Shown: one piece after another, positions 1 through 10,900 of the stretch
Layout: each line of letters opens with the position of its first letter
Numbering within the stretch: the stretch's first letter is position 1
NCBI RefSeq assembly: GCF_904849725.1
Contig: NC_058519.1
Coordinates: 536,866,316-536,930,315, forward strand
Length of the DNA: 64,000 nt
Direction: 5' to 3'
Source: Hordeum vulgare subsp. vulgare
Taxonomy: Eukaryota > Streptophyta > Magnoliopsida > Poales > Poaceae
Position numbers and translations under genes: made by a program
Notes under the pieces: model-generated
What the model saw: the letters and a program-made list of their open reading frames with translations, nothing else
What the model was told of the DNA's origin: nothing
Database searches by the model: none

Positions 1-860
1 ACCGGTGTTTTTGAACTCTGTTCCGTTATCACTCCTGATGTGTTTGATCTTGAAGCCGAAGTTCGTCAAGGCCCTTGAAGAAAATCGTTTGAAGACTTCC
101 TGCAGTTCAGTTTTATATAGAATGATATGCACCCATGTATATCTGGAATAATCATCAACTATGACAAAGCCATATAAATATGTTGCATTTGTTAGAGTGG
201 CATAATGAGTAGGTCCAAATAGATCCATGTGAAGCAATTCAAATGGATGAGTAGTGGTCATGATGGTCTTCGAGGGATGCTTGGATCTGGTGATTTTCCC
301 AGACTCACAAGCACCGCATAGGTGGTCCTTGAGGAATTTGACTGATTCGATGCCGGTGACATGCTTCTTCTTCGTGAGCGTGTGCAAATTCCTCATGCCT
401 GCATGACCGAGTCTTCGATGCCACAACCATCCTTCTGAGGTTTTTGCTAGAAAGCAAGTTGCTGGTTGAGAACCTGTAGAGAAATCAACAATGTACAAAT
501 CCCCTCTTCTAACACCTTCGAAGACTTTGGACCTGTCAGATTCCATGATGACAATACATCTATATCTTCCAAAGATAACAATCATATCAAGATCACAAAG
601 CATTGAGACTGACATGAGGTTAAATCCAAGGGATTCAACAAGCATCACTTTGCCCATGTGCCTATCCTTGGAAATAGCCACTTTGTCAAGTCCCAATACC
701 CTGCTTTTACCTTTGTCAGCATATGTGATTTACTTCAGGGGTGATGGAGTTAGTGCATATTCATTAGTAAGCTTTTGTCACCAGTCATGTGGTGTGTGTA
801 GCCACTATCAAGAACCCACTCAGTACTCTTGGGTTTGTCATCCTGCAGATGAATTAGTAC
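1..860 (-). pseudogene. Sirevirus pol fragment: protease and N-terminal half of integrase
   Basis: The minus strand encodes, from right to left, a Copia aspartic protease signature (WVLDSGYTHHMTGD, about 770-850) and then the pre-integrase zinc domain: HRRLGHAGMRNLH and CGACESGK, about 315-430. The integrase core follows with its first catalytic Asp in HMDLFGP (about 215-235) and second in RSDNGTEF (about 10-35). The frame from about 720 down to base 1 is open. The protease lies in another frame, so at least one frameshift separates them near 720-770. The integrase Glu, reverse transcriptase and RNase H are outside the window. Role in the family: polyprotein cleavage and insertion of cDNA. 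This copy is inactive as far as it can be seen. Confidence 0.8.
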
Positions 861-1169
861 AGCTTACCATCTCATATGCTTCAGACTTGAAGAATATGTT
901 ATCAATTTCATCATATAGGAATTTCATCATAAACAGAATTATGAGGACGTGTGAAATATTTCTATTTCATCAATATTAGCTTGCGTCCTATCAAGTATTT
1001 TCCTCATGTCTCCAACAAATTCTTCAGATGACGATTTTCATCTGGAGACCTGACGTGCAGAAGTGATTAGTTCAATTTCTTCACCACCCACATCTGAAGG
1101 GGTGGTAAAGCATTCATCATCCTGCGAGCACCATATTAGAAGGGGGGCATTGAAGCTAATGCACTTCTT
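861..1169 (-). other. degenerate gag-protease linker of the Sirevirus element
   Basis: This stretch lies between the end of the recognisable gag (1170) and the protease motif. Short pieces of low-complexity Ser/Asn/Lys-type coding sequence can be read on the minus strand but stops interrupt all frames. No zinc knuckle is visible here. I see no other gene, promoter or repeat. Confidence 0.4.
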
Positions 1170-3560
1170 CTAAGTAGGGGGGTTAAAGTACTCAAATGAA
1201 TAGGCAAAGAATTTATTTGAGGATTTATGAACATAATGATTTGAAGAATAACGCTGATATTCATATTCCTTGTAATTTCCCTGCATGTTAGAAGCATTAG
1301 CACGTGTACGAGCATAGTTTTGACCAGTTGAGGATTTTGATCCTCTTGAAGATTTTGGTCCTCCTGAGGAATTTGATCTGGGGTTCAAATTCTTCATAGG
1401 TGGTGTCATGAGGACATTCACCTCAAGATTTTCAAGGCAACTTTTGGGAAGCCATATTTTCCTCAGGGGAGGGCCATTCCTGCAGTTAGATCCAACATAT
1501 CGAGCAAATACTTCACCAGATTGATTTTTGAACAGTTTATAGTTGGAGTCAAATGAGTCATCTGAGGAATAGGATAATTCACATGAAAAGCCTGTTAGAT
1601 TGGATGGATCAAAAGGAGGCCCAGTAGCGGCAACCCATGAGGTTTTGGGATACTGCTCAGGTTTCCAATAAGATCCATCAGCATTCAATTTCCTCTCAAA
1701 GGAAATTCCTTCTTTCCTCGGGTTCCTGTTCAAGATCTGCTTTTTGAGCACATCACAAAGGGTTTGATGTCTTTTCAGACTTTTGTATATGCCTGTCACA
1801 TACAATTCCTTCATCCCTGCATTTTCATCAGTGACATTTGTGTTTTCCTCAAGTGAGGAATTTGACACTACAGGAGCAGTTGAAGAATTTGTAGCAATTG
1901 AAGCATTTGATGATTCTGGTGAAGAATTAGCAGTTTCACGTTCGATGCATTTAAGACATGGAGGAATGAATTCAGCTTGAGCAGCACTGATCTATTGAGC
2001 TACTAATGAATCATTTTCCATACGAAGATCATCATGATAAATCCTCGGCTTCTCTAGATCAAGCTTCCTTTGAAGAAATTCATAGGAAAGTTTCTCATGA
2101 TCAGCGAGGAGTGTAACATGACGATCTTGAAGATTATCAAATCTGGACTGAAGACTTTTCATATCTTCAGTGAGGATTTGAGTAAGATTCATTTCATCAT
2201 TCAACGGATCATCGCTTCTATCTAGCAGTTTCTGAAGCTTTTCCAGTGCAGTTTTTTGTTTAGTGGCAATGATAGCAAGTTTACTGTAACTGGGTTTTTT
2301 ATAATCATCAGGTTCAAAGTCACTTGAATCGGAGGAGGAAGCATCATTCGGTACCTTTGAACCTTTTGCCATGAAGCAATAGGTTGGAGCGAAGTCTTCA
2401 GCATAGTCATTAGTGTGGATGGTGTTATCATTTTCTTCAGTGTTGAAGATTGACTTGCTGACGAATGTGGTTGCAAGTGCAAGACTAGCCTGTCCGGATT
2501 CTGAGTCTTCATCAGAACCCTCCTCTTCATCACATTCCTCGGATTCTGCCTCGGAATCCATTTCCTTGCCAATAAGTGCTCGAGCCTTTCTGAAACTAGT
2601 CTTCTTGTGCGATGAGGACTTTGAAGATGAGGATTTTGAAGATTTGTTCTTTTTCTTTGAATCATCAGAACTTTCATCCTTGTATTTCTTCTTCTTGTAT
2701 TTGTGGCAGGTTCTTTTCTTGTAGTCCTCAGATGAAGATTCTGATTTCCTCGTATCTCTTCTTGAAGATTTACCGAACTAGCCACGTCGTGTAAACCTCT
2801 GGAATTTCCTCACGAGCATTGCAAGCTCCTATCCAAATTCTTCAGGATCACCAATGCTACCATCCGAGTCTTCTTCTTCAGATGAGGAAATTGCTTTGGC
2901 CTTCAGTGCACGTGGTCTAGAATAGCTTGGTCCATATAGATCTCTCTTTTCTTCTTGTTGGAATTCATGAGTATTGAGTCTTTTGAGTATATCAGCTGGA
3001 TCAAGCTTCTTGTAGTCTGGTCTTTCTTGAATCATCAGAACTAAAGTATCAAATGAATAATCCAAAGATCTTAGCAGTTTCTTCACAACTTCGTGATCAG
3101 TAATGTCTCGAGCTCCCAGTGCTTGTAGTTCATTTGATATGTCAGTGAGGCGATCAAAGGTATCTTGGCAGCTTTCATTGTCAAGCCTCTTGAATCGATT
3201 GAAGAGATTGCGAAGAACATCAACACGAGAATCACGTTGGGTTGATACTCCTTCATTAACTTTGGACAGCCTTTCCCAGATAAGTTTTGCTGAGCCCAAA
3301 GCACTCACACTACCATACTGACCTTTGCTCAGATGGCCACAGATAATATTCTTCGCTTGAGAGTCAAGTTGCTTGAATTTCTTCACAAGAGCAGTAGAGA
3401 GAGTCGCAGTGACGATAGGGACGCCATGTTCCACAATATACCAGAGATCGTTGTCAATAGCTTGTAGATGCATCTGCATCTTGGTCTTCCAGAAGGGAAA
3501 GTCCTTTCCTTCGAAAGTAGGACATGCTGCAGTAACCATAATCATGCCTGCAGTCGACAT
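1170..3560 (-). pseudogene. Sirevirus gag (UBN2-type capsid gene), broken
   Basis: The start ATG is at 3558-3560, about 65 bases inside the LTR end. The first 240 codons (to 2829) have the Copia gag pattern (FEGKDFPFWKTKMQMHLQA near the start, then a helical UBN2-like region), followed by an acidic stretch (SSEEEDSDGS). Stops follow in the same frame at about 2829-2831, 2777-2780 and 1989-1991. Between them the frame continues with a Ser/Lys-rich, then Glu/Asp-rich and coiled-coil-like segment (1992-2561: HEKLSYEFLQRKLDLEK). A Ser/Asn-rich tail (1170-1868) ends at a stop at 1170-1172. In the family gag forms the virus-like particle that packages element RNA. The alternating acidic and coiled-coil segments are a Sirevirus hallmark. 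The copy cannot make one protein. Confidence 0.8.
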
Positions 3561-3613
3561 AACTAAAACTCGAGGTGGTTAAACCAAAATCACACAGACC
3601 AAGGGAGTGCTTT

Positions 3614-3625
3614 GCTCTGATACCA
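3614..3625 (-). other. primer binding site (tRNA-Met) of the Sirevirus
   Basis: The minus strand reads TGGTATCAGAGC two bases inside the LTR end. This is the usual plant initiator-tRNA-Met primer complement. It fixes the orientation of the element and marks the LTR to its right as the 5' LTR. Confidence 0.9.
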
Positions 3626-3627
3626 AT

Positions 3628-4357
3628 TGAAAGTGCGTTATATCGACTAGAGGGGGGTGAATAGGAGATTTTTAGAATTTCATCACTGAGGAAATTCCTC
3701 ACTGATGACTAACTCGCAGCGGAAAGAACAAAGGATCAGGAGTGCAAAGTATCACTACAACAGTTTTTCAGGATGAAGAATATGAAAACAATTTGCATAG
3801 TATGCAGGCACGCAGAAAACAGATGAGGATTAACTCGCGTGAAGAATTTGGGGTTGAGGAATTTCGGAGAAAGTGTTCAGCAAATTCTTCAAACAGTGAC
3901 AGTGAAAATCATCAACACACAATCTGAGGAATATAAAGAGTTGAGGAAATAGAACCCGTTTCACAGTGAAGACAGTGGTTGATGACCCAGTTCTAACTGT
4001 TGTGACAGTTGTAAATCTGGTTTGGAGCGGCTTGGTATTGAAACCAAAAGACACATAGTCCCGGGACACACAGTCCCTACCGTATTCTCCTTGGGCTAAG
4101 AACACACAGTCCTCGTCCAACACTCGTGGTAAGTCTTCAGGGCAGACTTCCAAACCCTCACAAACTTGGTCACCTGGCGATCCACAATTGACTGCTGGAT
4201 TGCTCTAGACAATGACGCCTAACCGTTTGGAGGATGCACACTCCTCAAAGGTAAAAGGCTTCAGTCCCACACAGGAACAACTTCTTAAGTGATGCTCAAT
4301 CACTTGGTTTTTTGTTTGTGGTTTGGTGTTTGGGGTATTTCCTCACTGATGAATTAC
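3628..4357 (-). repeat. Sirevirus 5' LTR, part 1 (split by the Athila insertion)
   Basis: The LTR end is TGAAAGTGCG on the plus strand directly beside the primer site, followed by the 'gaggggggtgaatagg' block that is shared with the second Sirevirus LTR at 58445. The last five bases, attac (4353-4357), are the target duplication of the Athila element. The LTR continues at 21349. Short GAGGAATTTC-like motifs recur in it. No coding sequence is supported. Confidence 0.85.
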
Positions 4358-5835
4358 TGATACGTCCATTTTGCATCATGTTTTCATGTTGATATTTATC
4401 GCTTCTTTGGCTTTTATTTCACTTCAGGTACTATTCTTATGCCTTTTCTCTCTTATTTTGCAAGGTTTACATGAAGAGGGAGAATACCGGCAACTGGAAT
4501 TCTGGCCTGAAAGTGGAGCAAAGTTGAGATACCTATTCTGCGCAACTCCACACGCCGTGAAAATCAACAGAGATTTTTTCCCGATTTATAAAAAATACTG
4601 GGCCGAAGAAGTGTCGGAGGGGCGCCAGGGGGTGCCCACAAGCCTGCACGGCGCGACCACCCCCCCAGGCCACGCCATGGGGGCTTGTGGGCAGCCCACT
4701 GGACCACTGGGCCCCCTCTTTTGCTATATGGAGGGTTTCGTCCAGGAAAAAATCAGAGAGGAGCTTTTTCGTGGTTTCGCCGCCGCCACGAGGCGGAAAT
4801 TGAGCAGAACCAATCTAGAGCTCCAGCAGGACGATCCTGCTGGGGAAACTTCCCTCCCGGAGGGGGAAATCGTCGCCATCATCATCACCAACACTCCTCT
4901 CATCGGAGGGGACTCGTCACCTTCAACATCTTCATCAGCACCATCTCATCTCCAAACCCTAGTTCATCTCTTGTAACCAATCTCCGTCTCGCGACTCTGA
5001 TTGGTACTTGTAAGGTTGCTAGTAGTGTTGATTACTCTTTGTAGTTAATGCTAGTTGGATTAGTTTGTGGAAGAGTTTATGTTCAGATCCTTGATGCTAC
5101 TCATTACCCCTCTAATCATGATTATGATTATGCTTTGTGAGTAGTTACTTTTGTTCCTGAGGACATGGGATAAGTCATGCTAATAATAGTCATGTGAATT
5201 TGGTATTCGTTCGGTATTTTGATAGGTTGTATGTTGTTTTTCCTCTAGTGGTGTTATGTGAACGTTGAATACATAACACTTCACCATTATTTGGGCCTAG
5301 AGGAAGGCATTGGGAAGTAGTAAGTAGATGATGGGTTGCTAGAGTGACAGAAGCTTAAAAACTAGTTTATGCGTTGCTTCGTAAGGGGCTGATTTGGATC
5401 CACTAGTTTAACGCTATGGTTAGACTTTGTCTTAATTCTTCTTACATAGTTGTGGATGCTTGCGAGAGGGGTTAATCATAAGTGGGATGCTTGTCCAAGT
5501 AAGGGCAGTACCCAAGCGCCGGTCCACCCTCATATCAAACTATCAAAGTAACGAACGCGAATCATATGAACATGATGAAACTAGCATGACAGAAATTCCC
5601 GTGTGTCCTCGGGAGCGTTTTTCCTCTTATAAGACTTTGTTAAGGCTTGTCCCTTGTTACAAAAGGTATTGGGCCACTTTGTTGCACCGTTGCTACTTGT
5701 TTCTTGCTACGAATCATCTCACCACACAATCACTTGTTACCGACAATTTCAGTGCTTGCAGATATTTCCTTGTTGAAAACCACTTGTCAGATCCTTCTAC
5801 TCCTCGTTGGGTTCGACACTCTTACATATTGAAAG
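4358..5835 (+). repeat. Athila 5' LTR, 3' end deleted
   Basis: Aligns along its length with the 3' LTR at 19816-21343, including the shared segments 'gaagagggagaataccggca' and 'catctcatctccaaaccc'. Alignment stops at GAAAG (5831-5835). The last 34 bases of the 3' LTR (21310-21343) have no counterpart here and the sequence jumps into the internal leader. A TATA-like TGCTATATGG lies around 4732. Small ORFs in the LTR are not conserved between the two copies. Confidence 0.9.
4728..4741 (+). promoter_or_regulatory. TATA-like element in the Athila 5' LTR
   Basis: CTTTTGCTATATGGAGGG, downstream of a GC-rich block containing 'gggcttgtgg', is conserved in the 3' LTR near 20186. In LTR retrotransposons the core promoter lies inside the LTR. 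The position is plausible but no start site can be proven from sequence. Confidence 0.45.
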
Positions 5836-5906
5836 CGCCTTTGGTAAGTGGAACTTGGTAAGGAAACATTCATATAGTGTGCTGAAATTAGTTGTCACTT
5901 GTCACT

Positions 5907-6699
5907 ATGGATACTAATCCTTTGAGGGGCTTGTTCAGGGTATCTTCACCTCGAACGGAAGCACAAATAGTTGCTCCTCTTCCTGCTGCACCTACTGAAA
6001 ATATTTGCTTTGAATTTCCTTCGGGTATGCTTGAGAAACTGCTGGCTAATCCTTTTACAAGAGATGGAACATCACATCCAGACTTGCATCTAACCTATGT
6101 AGATGAGGTTAGTGGTTTATTTAAGCTTGCAGGTGTGCCCGAGGATGAGGTCAAGAAGAAGGTATTTCCTTTATCTTTGAAGGATAAGGCGTTGACATGG
6201 TATAGGCTATGTGATGATACTAGATCATGGGATTACAATCAGTTGAAATTGGAATTTCATCAAAAGTTTTATCCTATGCATTTAGTACATCGTGATCGGA
6301 ATTATATTTATAATTTTTGGCCTCCTCACAGAGAAAGCATCGCTCAAGCTTGGGGGAGGCTTAAATCAATGCTATATTCATGACCCAATCATGAGCTCTC
6401 GAGAGAAATTATCATTCAGAACTTCTATGCTCGGCTTTCTCATGATGATCGCACCATGCTTGACACTTCTTGTACCGGTTCTTTTATGAAGAGAGATATT
6501 GAATTCAAATGGAATTTATTGGAGAGAATTAAACGCAACTCTGAAGATTGGGAGCTTGAAGAAGGTAAGGAGTCAGGTATGAATTTCACGTTTGATTGCG
6601 TTAAATCCTTTGTTGAGACAAATATTTTTGTGACTTTAGCGCTAAGTATGGACTTGACTCTGAGATAGTAGCTTCATTGTGTGAATCATTTGCTACTCA
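5907..6699 (+). pseudogene. Athila gag, first part, truncated by CACTA insertion
   Basis: The ATG at 5907-5909 is preceded by leader sequence; the upstream in-frame TTG at 5892 is a less likely start. The product begins MDTNPLRGLF and includes the retrotransposon gag core (LSLKDKALTWYRL, then LEFHQKFYPMHLVHRDR). A TGA at 6381-6383 interrupts it inside the core. The frame then continues in shifted pieces (ERIKRNSEDWELEEGKE) up to the CACTA element at 6700. In the family, gag is the capsid precursor. Here it is broken three ways: nonsense codon, frameshift before 6668 and transposon insertion. The remainder continues after 14684. Confidence 0.85.
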
Positions 6700-6714
6700 C
6701 ACTACTGAAATTTA

Positions 6715-7240
6715 TAAATTTGCCGTCTGCCAAAGCGGACGGCAAAGGGTGCAACCACGGACGGCAAAGGCTTTGCCATCGGTCAGCAAACGGTAAAGTA
6801 GACGGTAAAAAAAATCCGGTGAAGCGGTTCTTTGCCGTCTTCTTTCCCAAAGCAGACGGCAAAGAAACTTTGCCATGAGGGGGCAGGCGGCAAATTAACT
6901 GGGACGGCATATATTGCAACGTCCCCGTTAAGTGTTAATGGCAGGACTCCTCCCTTTGCCGTCTACCTCCCCCCCTTTGCCATGTGGGCGCAGACGGCAA
7001 AGAGGGGAGAAAGAGGGGGCAGATTCCCCCTTTGCCGTCTGCCTCCCCCCCTTTGCCATGTGGGGGCAGACGGCAAAGATGGGAGAGAGAGGGGGCAGAT
7101 TCCGCCCTTTGCCGTCTGCCTCCCCCCCTTTGCCATGTGGGGGCAGACGGCAAAGAGGGGAGAGAGAGGGGGCAGATTCCCCCCTTTGCCGTCTGCATCC
7201 CCCCCTTTGCCATGTGGGGGCAGACGACAAAGAGGGGAAC
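6715..7240. repeat. Left subterminal repeats of the CACTA, including four 77-bp hairpin units
   Basis: After scattered 'gacggcaaag' motifs (6721-6900) there are four tandem units whose TTTGCCGTCT starts are at 6955, 7031, 7108 and 7185. Each unit holds an inverted pair, CTTTGCCGTCTGCC and GGCAGACGGCAAAG, around a C-rich centre, so each could fold into a stem. Such subterminal motifs are the known binding sites of CACTA transposases. Frames here are open only because the units lack stops. Confidence 0.88.
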
Positions 7241-7914
7241 CAGCCCCTTCTTTATTTATTTTTTGTTATATCCAGCATTTTTAACAATAATCAGGATATA
7301 TATATATATATTTGACATAAATAAATTTCTTTCCGTACTCATAACCATATTAAAATAACCTCTTATATCCAGCTTTCAAGTTGCATCCACGTGCATACAA
7401 AGTTTCATATATTACACCAGTTTCATCCACGTGCAAACAAAGTTTCATATATTCATATACTACAATAGTTTCCATACAACCCATGGTACAAGAAATCATC
7501 TTCAAGCATTCCATCAATATTTTCCAAGCTTCCCGTGAAGTCAAGGTAATCTGCAAAATGACAAATAAGAAAGTTAGAAGAATAATACTAGATGAATTAG
7601 TGTATATATAGGTTATTTCGGAGAGAAATTAGCTAAGTATAGACCATTTAGGAGCTAACTAAGCTAATTATGTCATTTAGGTGGAACCCTAGCTAACTAT
7701 AGGTCGTTTCGGAGCTAACTTGGGTAAAATAGGTCATTCCGGAGCAAACTATGCTTATTAAGCCATTTTTAATCTAGCTAGGCTAATTATAGGCCATTTA
7801 ATACCTAAGTTAGGGAGAATAGGTCATGTTGCAGATACGTAAGCCTTATTATGTCATTTAGGAGAGAACTTAGCTAACTATAGGTCATGTTTTATTAAAT
7901 AGACCATTTAGGAG
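7241..7914. repeat. AT-rich spacer with degenerate minisatellite inside the CACTA
   Basis: The first part (7241-7570) is AT-rich with a short TA run (7298-7310) and two copies of 'catccacgtgca.acaaagtttcatat' (7384 and 7425). From about 7600 a degenerate motif of the type 'aggtcatttaggagctaac..agctaattatgtcattt' recurs every 50-80 bases. It is the ancestor or relative of the head segment of the large array that follows. No gene is visible. Confidence 0.6.
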
Positions 7915-10900
7915 CTAACTAAGCTAATTATGTCATTTAGATGGATAATTAGCCAATTTAGGCTTTGTTGGATGAGTCTAAACTACGTAGAAGAAGAGAA
8001 AGAGAAGAAGAAGTAAAAGAAGGAGGAGGAGGAGGAGGAGAAGGAGAAGGAAGAGGAGAAGAAGAAGAAAAGAAGAAGGAGAAGGAGAAGGAGGAAGAAG
8101 GAGGAAGAAGAAGGAGAAGGAGGAGCTCCTTCTCCTTCTTCTCCTCCTTCTTCTCCTTCTTCTTATCCTCCTCCCTCTCCTTCTTCTTCTTCTCCTCTTC
8201 TTCTTCTTCCTTCCTTTCATTTTTCCTATTTCTTCTCCTCTCGTCCCCTTCTTCGGGCTAAATTGGCTAAGAATGCCTTTTTGGAGCTAATTACGTCATT
8301 TCGAGGATAATTAGCTAAGTATAGGTCATGTTTTATTAAATAGACCATTTAGGAGCTAACTAAGCTAATTATGTCATTTAGATGGATAATTAGCCAATTT
8401 AGGCTTTGTTGGATGAGTCTAAGCTACGTAGAAGAAGAGAAAGAGAAGAAGAAGTAAAAGAAGGAGGAGGAGGAGGAGGAGGAGGAGGAGACGGAGAAGG
8501 AAGAGGAGAAGAAGAAGAAAAGAAGAAGGAGAAGGAGAAGGAGGAAGAAGGAGGAAGAAGAAGGAGAAGGAGGAGCTCCTTCTCCTCCTTCTTCTCCTTC
8601 TTCTTATCCTCCTCCCTCTCCTTCTTCTTCTTCTCCTCTTCTTCTTCTTCCTTCCTTTCATTTTTCCTCTTTCTTCTCCTCTCGTCCCCTTCTTCGGGCT
8701 AAATTGGCTAAGAATGCCTTTTTGGAGCTAATTATGTCATTTCGAGGATAATTAGCTAGGTATAGGTCATTTTTTATTAAATAGGTCATTTTGGAGCTAA
8801 CTAAGCTAATTATGTCATTTAGATGGATAATTAGCCAATTTAGGCTTTGTTGGATGAGTCTAAGCTACGTAGAAGAAGAGAAAGACAAGAAGAAGTAAAA
8901 GAAGGAGCAGGAGGAGGAGGAGGAGAAGGAGAAGGAAGAGGAGAAGAAGAAGAAAACAAGAAGGAGAAGGAGAAGGAGGAAGAAGGAGGAAGAAGAAGGA
9001 GAAGGAGGAGCTCCTTCTCCTTCTTCTCCTTCTTCTTATCCTCCTCCCTCTCCTTCTTCTTCTTCTCCTCTTCTTCTCCTTCCTTCCTTTCATTTTTCCT
9101 CTTTCTTCTCCTCCCGTCCCCTTCTTTGGGCTAAATTGGCTAAGAATGCCTTTTTGGAGCTAATTATGTCATTTCGAGGATAATTAGCTAAGTATAGGTC
9201 ATTTTTTATTAAATAGGTCATTTTGGAGCTAACTAAGCTAATTATGTCATTTAGATGGATAATTAGCCAATTTAGGCTTTCCTGGATGAGTCTAAGCTAC
9301 GTAGAAGAAGAGAAAGAGAAGAAGAAGTAAAAGAAGGAGGAGGAGGAGAAGGAGAAGGAAGAGGAGAAGAAGAAGAAAAGAAGAAGGAGAAGGAGAAGGA
9401 GGAAGAAGAAGGAGAAGGAGGAGCTCCTTCTCCTTCTTCTCCTCCTTCTTCTTCTTATCCTCCTCCCTCTCCTTCTTCTTCTTCTCCTCTTCTTCTTCTT
9501 CCTTCCTTTCATTTTTCCTCTTTCTTCTCCTCTCGTCCCCTTCGTTGGGCTAAATTGGCTAAGAATCCCTTTTTGGAGCTAATTATGTCATTTCGAGGAT
9601 AATTAGGTAAGTAGAGGTAATGTTTTATTAAATAGACCATTTAGGAGCTAACTAAGCTAATTATGTCATTTAGATGGATAATTAGCCAATTTAGGCTTTG
9701 TTGGATGAGTCTAAGCTACGTAGAAGAGGAGAAAAAGCAGAAGAAGTAAAAGAAGGAGGAGGGGGAGGAGGAAGAGAAGGAGAAGGAAGAGGAGAAGAAG
9801 AAGAAAAGAAGAAGTAGGAGAAGGAGGAGCTCCTTCTCCTTCTTCTCCTCCTTCTTCTCCTTCTTCTTATCCTCCTCCCTCTCCTTCTTCTTCTTCTCCT
9901 CTTCTTCTTCTTCCTTCCTTTCATTTTTCCTATTTCTTCTCCTCTCATCCCCTTCTTCGGGCTAAATTGGCTAAGAATGCCTTTTTGGAGCTAATTATGT
10001 CATTTCGAGGATAATTAGCTAAGTATAGGTCATGTTTTATTAAATATACCATTTAGGAGCTAACTAAGCTAATTATGTCATTTAGATGGATAATTAGCCA
10101 ATTTAGGCTTTGTTGGATGAGTCTAAGCTACGTAGAAGAAGAGAAAGAGAAGAATAAGTAAAAGAAGGAGGAGGAGGAGGAGGAGGAGGAGAAGGAGAAG
10201 GAAGAGGAGAAGAAGAAGAAAAGAAGAAGGAGAAGGAGAAGGAGGAAGAAGGAGGAAGAAGAAGGAGAAGGAGGAGCTCCTTCTCCTTCTTCTCCTCCTT
10301 CATCTCCTTCTTCTTATCCTCCTCCCTCTCCTTCTTCTTCTTCTCCTCTTCTTCTTCTTCCTTCCTTTCATTTTTCCTCTTTCTTCTGCTCTCGTCCCCT
10401 TCTTCGGGCTAAATTGGCTAAGAATGCCTTTTTGGAGCTAATTATGTCATTTCGAGGATAATTAGCTAAGTATTGGTCATGTTTTATTAAATAGACCATT
10501 TAGGAGCTAACTAAGCTAATTATGTCATTTAGATGGATAATTAGCCAATTTAGGCTTTGTTGGATGAGTCTAAGCTACGTAGAAGAAGAGAAATAGAAGA
10601 AGAAGTAAAATAAGGAGGAGGACGAGGAGGAGGAGAAGGAGATGGAAGAGGAGAAGAAGAAGAAAAGAAGAAGGAGAAGGAGAAGGAGGAAGAAGGAGGA
10701 AGAAGAAGGAGAAGGAGAAGCTCCTTCTCCTTCTTCTCCTCCTTCTTCTCCTTCTTCTTATCCTCCTCCCTCTCCTTCTTCTTCTTCTCCTCTTCTTCTT
10801 CTTCCTTCCTTTCATTTTTCCTCTTTCTTCTGCTCTCGTCCCCTTCTTCGGGCTAAATTGGCTAAGAATGCCTTTTTGTAGCTAATTATGTCATTTCGAG

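Larger units (their letters stand above)
1..4357 (-). mobile_element. Sirevirus-type Copia LTR retrotransposon, left part (runs off window start)
   Basis: Read on the minus strand the order is 5' LTR (from 3628 rightwards), tRNA-Met primer site, gag, protease and integrase. This is Copia order. The gag carries UBN2-like sequence followed by acidic, serine-rich and coiled-coil-like sequence, which is typical of Sireviruses. Reverse transcriptase, RNase H and the 3' LTR would lie left of base 1. The 5' LTR is interrupted at 4353-4357 by a plus-strand Athila element and resumes at 21349. Clade is confident; the family name within Triticeae Sireviruses is not assigned. Confidence 0.85.

Noticed and set aside
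4371..4976. 201-codon frame in the Athila 5' LTR with a hydrophobic N-terminus
   Set aside because: The corresponding frame in the 3' LTR is broken after about 60 codons. It overlaps the promoter block and has no recognised domain.
6955..7236. Regular repeats with spacers, possibly CRISPR-like
   Set aside because: Units are contiguous 77-bp tandem repeats in a eukaryotic transposon end, with no spacers and no cas genes.
6832..7358. Overlapping open frames on both strands over the CACTA left end
   Set aside because: The 77-bp repeat lacks stops in several frames. No initiation context or domain.
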